From positions 234,898-269,900 of the forward strand of contig SHNJ01000031.1 in NCBI GenBank assembly GCA_004295055.1: 35,003 nucleotides of DNA, in the 5' to 3' direction. The DNA is from Alphaproteobacteria bacterium (GTDB taxonomy: Bacteria > Pseudomonadota > Alphaproteobacteria > SHNJ01). The translations under genes were made by a program, and so were the position numbers. Under the pieces are notes generated by a model. That model worked only from the letters and a program-made list of their open reading frames with translations. It searched no databases and was not told where the DNA came from. Shown piece after piece: positions 30,726 through 35,003 of the stretch (its first letter is position 1; every line of letters begins with the position of its first letter).

Positions 30726-31793
30726 TTATATCCATGCCGCCTCAAGACCCAGCAAATTGACACTGCGACCGCTTTCCGGACGTGACACGATTTGACCCAA
30801 ACGGTAAACCGTTTCACCGGAATCTTGCAATGCTTTGGTGACGAAATTGACTTCGTCCGGATCGACCACGGCAATCATGCCGATGCCGCAGTTAAAGGTG
30901 CGCACCATTTCATCTACGGGCACGCCGCCGGTTTTCATCAACCATTGGAATACCGGTGGCAATTGCCAGGCGGCCAAATTGATTTCAGCGCAGGCCGATT
31001 GCGGCAATACGCGCGGAATATTTTCCACCAAACCGCCGCCAGTAATGTGGGCGAGGGCTTTTAATTTTTGCTGGCGCACCAATGGCAAACAGCTTTGCAC
31101 ATAAATGCGGGTTGGGGTTAACAACGCATCGCCCAATAATTTGTCTTTGGCGAATGGCGCGCTGCCGCGATAATCGAAACCGACATCGCCGACAATTTTA
31201 CGTACTAATGAAAAGCCATTCGAATGAATGCCGCTGCTGGCCAAGCCCAAAATCACATCGCCAGTTTTTACATTGCTGCCGGTAAGAAGCATATTGCGTT
31301 CGACCGCGCCGATGGCGAATCCCGCCAAATCGTAATCTTCGCGTGCATACATGCCCGGCATTTCGGCGGTTTCCCCGCCAACCAAGGCGCAGCCCGCCAT
31401 GCGGCAGCCATTGGCGATTCCGGCGATCACTTCGCGGGCGATGGCCACATCCAATTGGCCGGTGGCGTAATAATCTAAAAAGATAAGCGGTTCCGCGCCT
31501 TGTACGATCAAATCGTTGACGCACATCGCAACCAAATCGATGCCGACCGTATTATGTTTGCCAAATTCGATGGCGACTTTCAATTTGGTGCCGACGCCGT
31601 CGGTGGTGGAAATCAATAGCGGGTCCTGATATCCCGCGCCGCGCAGATCGAAAATCGCGCCAAATCCGCCCAGACTTCCGTCCGCGCCGGGGCGGGCCGT
31701 TCCCCGCGCCAAAGGCTTAATTACTTCGACCAGCGTATTGCCGGCATCAATATCGACTCCAGATTGTTTATAAGTGCGTTTCATCGGCATCAT
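30726..31793 (-). CDS. purM: Phosphoribosylformylglycinamidine cyclo-ligase
   Basis: This is the AIR synthetase of purine synthesis, closing the imidazole ring with ATP. It has 355 residues with the N-terminal [16 protein letters not shown], the ATP-binding region [13 protein letters not shown] and the C-terminal [15 protein letters not shown]. Three ATG codons (31791, 31788, 31782) lie at the start; AAGGA is 11 nt before the first. It is divergent from the DUF2066 gene with a 108-nt gap, in which I see no consensus promoter. Confidence 0.96.
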   Translation of the reverse strand: MMPMKRTYKQSGVDIDAGNTLVEVIKPLARGTARPGADGSLGGFGAIFDLRGAGYQDPLLISTTDGVGTKLKVAIEFGKHNTVGIDLVAMCVNDLIVQGAEPLIFLDYYATGQLDVAIAREVIAGIANGCRMAGCALVGGETAEMPGMYAREDYDLAGFAIGAVERNMLLTGSNVKTGDVILGLASSGIHSNGFSLVRKIVGDVGFDYRGSAPFAKDKLLGDALLTPTRIYVQSCLPLVRQQKLKALAHITGGGLVENIPRVLPQSACAEINLAAWQLPPVFQWLMKTGGVPVDEMVRTFNCGIGMIAVVDPDEVNFVTKALQDSGETVYRLGQIVSRPESGRSVNLLGLEAAWI

Positions 31794-31901
31794 TGACAGT
31801 AAATTCCTTATTTATCGACTAGGCAATGGGGCCGATTTGGCTTACATTGCAGGCGCTGAATCTACCCTAAAACCGCCATAAATTCCAACTCTAATTTGTG
31901 C

Positions 31902-33005
31902 ATGAACGCCTTTAAAATAGCGCTTTGTTTCGTTTTTATAATGCTGGCTGGCTGGTGGGCCTCGGTTTTACCCGCCCACGCGCAAAATGACGATTCCGTA
32001 TTTACCGTCAGCAATGTGCATGTCGAAGTCGAGGCGGCGGATGCCAATACCGCCAAATCCAAGGCCTTGCAACAGGCAAGGCAAGAAGCCTTTCAGATTT
32101 TAATCAAGCGTTTGGTCGCGCAATCGAACGCGGAACAGATTAAAAAACTGTCCGCGCAGCCGGCGCAAAAATGGGTGCAGGCGGTGGAATTGCGCAATGA
32201 ACGCACGACGGCCAGCAAATACAGCGCGGATGTAACGGTGATTTTCAAATCCTCCATGGTCGAAACTTTTTTAGAAGGCCAGGATATTTCCTATACCACC
32301 GCGTCCAGCGCGCCATTTTTGGTGATTCCGGTTTATAATCGCGGCGATCAGTGGTTGTTATTGCAAGAAGACAGTTTGTGGCTGTCCGTCTGGCGCAAGA
32401 TTCAGGATACGAAATCATATGGCCTGGTGCCGATCAAGGTGCCTTTGCCCAGCGTAAAATTGCAGGCGTCCGATATCGCGCCGGAACCGAACCGCGATTA
32501 TTTACTACAGCTTGCGGCGCAACATGGTCTTGCGCAGGCACTATTGGTCAAAGCCAGCTTGGATGTGTCTAATACCGCGGCCGGTACGGTAACGCGGGTA
32601 AAAATGATTGCGGAAAACATTTCGCCGACGATGCAGTCGACGCCGGTCGAATTGGAATATGAGGCGCCACCCAATACCAACCTGATGGAGGTATTCAATA
32701 CCGCCGCGCACAACCTGTTATCCGCCATCGAAGAGGGTTGGAAAGAAAAATCGGCGGCGAATTTGGGCGACGTTAAAACGGTCGATGTAATGGTGCGGGT
32801 GCCGGATATAGGCAATTACATTAATCTATGGCAGCGATTGCAGTCCATGTCCGAGGTGCGCAAGATTCATTTACGGGCGATGACCCGCGATGTTGCGCAA
32901 TTATCGCTGGATGTCAGCGATAACGGGGATCTTATTGAATTGTTCCGGCGGTATAATTTTGCGCTAACGCAAGGGGCGCAAATCTGGCTATTGCAGCCAT
33001 TGTAA
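31902..33005 (+). CDS. DUF2066 family exported protein
   Basis: From the ATG at 31902 it has 367 residues: a signal peptide or membrane anchor at about 5-27 (ending PAHAQ), then a periplasmic domain starting FTVSNVHVEVEAADANTAKS. The call rests on that N-terminal character and on its place directly before an AI-2E permease gene and hda, the usual neighbourhood of DUF2066 in alphaproteobacteria. The frame also opens at a TTG at 31896, which I do not favour. The function is unknown. Confidence 0.8.
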   Translation: MNAFKIALCFVFIMLAGWWASVLPAHAQNDDSVFTVSNVHVEVEAADANTAKSKALQQARQEAFQILIKRLVAQSNAEQIKKLSAQPAQKWVQAVELRNERTTASKYSADVTVIFKSSMVETFLEGQDISYTTASSAPFLVIPVYNRGDQWLLLQEDSLWLSVWRKIQDTKSYGLVPIKVPLPSVKLQASDIAPEPNRDYLLQLAAQHGLAQALLVKASLDVSNTAAGTVTRVKMIAENISPTMQSTPVELEYEAPPNTNLMEVFNTAAHNLLSAIEEGWKEKSAANLGDVKTVDVMVRVPDIGNYINLWQRLQSMSEVRKIHLRAMTRDVAQLSLDVSDNGDLIELFRRYNFALTQGAQIWLLQPL

Positions 33006-33025
33006 TTTAATAAACGGGGAATCGA

Positions 33026-34117
33026 ATGGTTTTAAGAGCAGATAAGAAACTGGCAGTTTGGTTTTGGGCTTCAATCGCTATCCTGACCTTGGGGGCGCTG
33101 TATATTTTACAGGATATTTTGCTGCCCTTTGTATTGGGATTTGTGATTGCCTATTTGCTGGATCCGGTGGTCGATAAATTGGGAAAGCTGGGCAAGCGCA
33201 AAGGTTGGCGCAAAATTTTTTCGCGCAGCACCTGCACCCTGATTGCGCTGGCTATTTTTACAACCGTTATCGTTTCGATTATTTCATTGCTCGTTCCGGT
33301 ATTGCAAAGCCAAGTGCGCAGTATTGTTCAGTCATTTCCGCAATACATGTCCAATTTCATAGAATTGATCCGGCCATATTACGAACCTTTTCTAAGCGAA
33401 GTCAGCCAGGATCCCGCCAGTATAAAGGATATCGCCGGCAAGCAAATGACTACCGCGCTGACGATTCTGGATGGCGCCTTCGGCAAGGTAATTGAAAGCG
33501 GATCGGTTTTATTATCGCTGTTTTCAGTGGTGATCGTAACGCCGATCGTTTCTTATTATTTGCTGCGCGATTGGGATGGAATTGTCGCCAAGGTTGATGG
33601 ATGGCTGCCTCGGGAAGAAGCGCCGATTATCCGCCAGCAAATTCGTCTGATCGATGATTGCCTGTCCGGATTTGTGCGTGGACAGGGGATGGTGTGTCTT
33701 TGCCTGGGCACGTTTTACGCAACGGTTTTAAGTATTATTGGACTCGAATTCGGCCTGACTATCGGTCTGTTTACGGGATTGATGTCGTTCGTGCCATATT
33801 TCGGATCTGGCCTTGGTTTGTTGATCAGTATGCTGGTTGCGGTCAAACAATTCCCGGATTGGTTTTCGGTTGGTCTGGTATTGGGCACATTCATTGTCGG
33901 TCAGATTTTGGAAGGTTATGTGTTGTCGCCGCGACTGGTGGGCGAACGCGTCGGGTTGCACGCGGTTTGGATTATCTTTGCGTTGATGGCCGGCGGCAGT
34001 TTGTTCGGCTTTGTCGGAATTTTGCTGGCGGTGCCGGTTGCCGCGACTTTGGGCGTGTTATTCCGCTTCATTATCGACCAATATAAAGACAGCCCGATAT
34101 ACAGGGGACGCAAATAG
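33026..34117 (+). CDS. AI-2E family transporter / PerM-like permease
   Basis: This 363-residue multi-pass membrane protein of the PF01594-type family has an N-terminal pair of membrane segments (about 10-45), the hydrophilic and amphipathic middle region (about 95-160) and several C-terminal segments, including FVPYFGSGLGLLISMLVA and LSPRLVGERVGLHAVWII, a hallmark region. Family members include putative autoinducer exporters and PerM-like permeases; the substrate here is unknown. It lies 20 nt after DUF2066 and 2 nt before hda. Confidence 0.9.
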   Translation: MVLRADKKLAVWFWASIAILTLGALYILQDILLPFVLGFVIAYLLDPVVDKLGKLGKRKGWRKIFSRSTCTLIALAIFTTVIVSIISLLVPVLQSQVRSIVQSFPQYMSNFIELIRPYYEPFLSEVSQDPASIKDIAGKQMTTALTILDGAFGKVIESGSVLLSLFSVVIVTPIVSYYLLRDWDGIVAKVDGWLPREEAPIIRQQIRLIDDCLSGFVRGQGMVCLCLGTFYATVLSIIGLEFGLTIGLFTGLMSFVPYFGSGLGLLISMLVAVKQFPDWFSVGLVLGTFIVGQILEGYVLSPRLVGERVGLHAVWIIFALMAGGSLFGFVGILLAVPVAATLGVLFRFIIDQYKDSPIYRGRK

Positions 34118-34119
34118 AT

Positions 34120-34821
34120 ATGGCCAGCAGGCAAATCAGTTTCGAATGGCCGCATTCAGTATCGATGCGGCGGAACAATTTTGCCGTCAACCCCAGTAAT
34201 CAGACGGCATTGCAATGGATCGAATCCTGGCCGCATTGGGGATCTTATGCCAGCGTGATTTACGGGCCAAAGGGATCGGGCAAAACGCACCTCGCGCATA
34301 TTTGGGCGGAAAAATCGCAAGGAGTTTTTTTGGATTCCAAACTGGCGGAAGCCGATTTCATGGCGGTGGCGCAAAAATTTAAATGCCTGGTGATCGATGA
34401 CGCCGATCAATTCACCAATCAGCAGTTATTGTTCCATACGCTGAATTCCGCCAAAAACAATAACGGATCTTTGTTATTGCTGGCACGTTCTGCAACGCCG
34501 CAATGGAAAGTGACGCTGCCCGATTTATCTTCGCGCCTGAACGCCTTGCCGCAAATTGCTATCGCCACGCCGGATCAGGAAATGCTGGCGATTTTGATGA
34601 CCAAGCAATTCGCGGACCGGCAAATGGCGGTGGATCCTGGCGTTATCGACTATGCGGTGGTGCGGCTAAACCGTTCTTATGCCGCAATTCAGGCCTTTGT
34701 GGATATGGCGGATCAGTTTTCCCTGGAAATGAAGCGCCGGGTGACAGTATCATTGGCGCGCGACATCGTTCAGGAATTAGACCGGCATTTCGCCGTTCCC
34801 GATGTCCCGGATAAAGCATGA
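34120..34821 (+). CDS. hda: DnaA-related regulatory protein Hda
   Basis: This 233-residue AAA+ protein is related to DnaA but lacks its DNA-binding domain IV. In alphaproteobacteria Hda (HdaA) promotes hydrolysis of DnaA-ATP, turning off initiation after replication starts. Walker A GPKGSGKT is at 49-56 and Walker B VIDDAD at 91-96; LSSRLNAL lies at the sensor position. The N-terminal QISFEW weakly resembles the clamp-binding motif QLxLxL. It overlaps ppk by 4 nt (ATGA). Confidence 0.88.
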   Translation: MASRQISFEWPHSVSMRRNNFAVNPSNQTALQWIESWPHWGSYASVIYGPKGSGKTHLAHIWAEKSQGVFLDSKLAEADFMAVAQKFKCLVIDDADQFTNQQLLFHTLNSAKNNNGSLLLLARSATPQWKVTLPDLSSRLNALPQIAIATPDQEMLAILMTKQFADRQMAVDPGVIDYAVVRLNRSYAAIQAFVDMADQFSLEMKRRVTVSLARDIVQELDRHFAVPDVPDKA

Positions 34822-35003
34822 CCGAACATAAAACAAAACCAGCCGACGACCCGATCGATTTGCAAAGCCCACGCCGTTTTTTGAACCGCGAATTATCGTC
34901 GATCGCTTTTAATCGCCGGGTATTGGAAGAGGCGCAGAATAAAAAAGCACCGGTGCTGGAGAGGGTGAAGTTTTTATCTATTGTCGGCAATAATCTCGAT
35001 GAA
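34818..35003 (+). CDS. ppk: Polyphosphate kinase 1 (5' part, runs off window)
   Basis: The first 62 codons are present. [20 protein letters not shown] and [17 protein letters not shown] match the N-terminal domain of PPK1, which polymerises phosphate from ATP; most homologues read RELSWLAFN and SNLDEF. The gene continues past the window end. The start overlaps the hda stop by 4 nt, so the two are coupled. Confidence 0.92.
   Translation, partial: MTEHKTKPADDPIDLQSPRRFLNRELSSIAFNRRVLEEAQNKKAPVLERVKFLSIVGNNLDE

Overview
This window looks like a chromosomal segment of an alphaproteobacterium with moderate GC. The evidence is gene order. rpsF-rpsR-DUF2232-rplI-dnaB-alr, the fabD-fabG-acpP-fabF-mltG-yicC-gmk series, lptF-lptG-lptD-surA-pdxA-rsmA, and purM/purN beside DUF2066-AI-2E-hda-ppk are all arrangements known from that class. 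A tiny aa3-type oxidase subunit IV gene fits too. I cannot name the genus from sequence alone.

Layout. Positions 1-180 hold a nested GC-rich palindromic repeat. Positions 180-7622 are a minus-strand block: rpsF, rpsR, a DUF2232 membrane protein, rplI, dnaB, alr, a secreted protein with a PEP-CTERM-like tail, and the mlaE/mlaF lipid transporter core. At about 7623-7866 a divergent region separates this from the plus-strand fatty-acid block: fabD, fabG, two unusual carrier-protein-like genes, acpP and fabF. Positions 12220-15763 are an accessory segment with two related group II PLP-dependent decarboxylases, a 48-residue small protein and an XRE-type regulator. Core genes resume with mltG, an SDR, yicC and gmk. 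Positions 19398-26681 are a minus-strand outer-membrane biogenesis operon (lptF, lptG, lptD, surA, pdxA, rsmA). Then come pepA and ndk (plus), a GNAT acetyltransferase, a small CoxIV-like gene, purN and purM (minus), and finally DUF2066, an AI-2E family permease, hda and the start of ppk (plus).

How the genes relate. The core content covers translation, replication initiation and its control (dnaB, hda), peptidoglycan precursors and termination (alr, mltG), fatty acid synthesis (fab genes), LPS export (lptDFG, surA) and phospholipid transport (mlaEF). The most unusual part is about 9.59-15.8 kb. Two carrier-like proteins sit between fabG and acpP, and two decarboxylases with their own regulator sit between fabF and mltG. 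Both interrupt an otherwise conserved gene order, have their own promoters and look more AT-rich. I suggest, as inference only, that they form a small acquired pathway linking carrier proteins with amino-acid or amine chemistry.

The intergenic DNA carries several inverted-repeat families: a CCCTCCC/GGGAGGG palindrome family and heptad-periodic G-rich arms. One of the latter appears to encode the N-terminus of PurN. Two genes shorter than 50 codons (13551-13697 and 29859-29999) have strong Shine-Dalgarno sequences and are annotated here.
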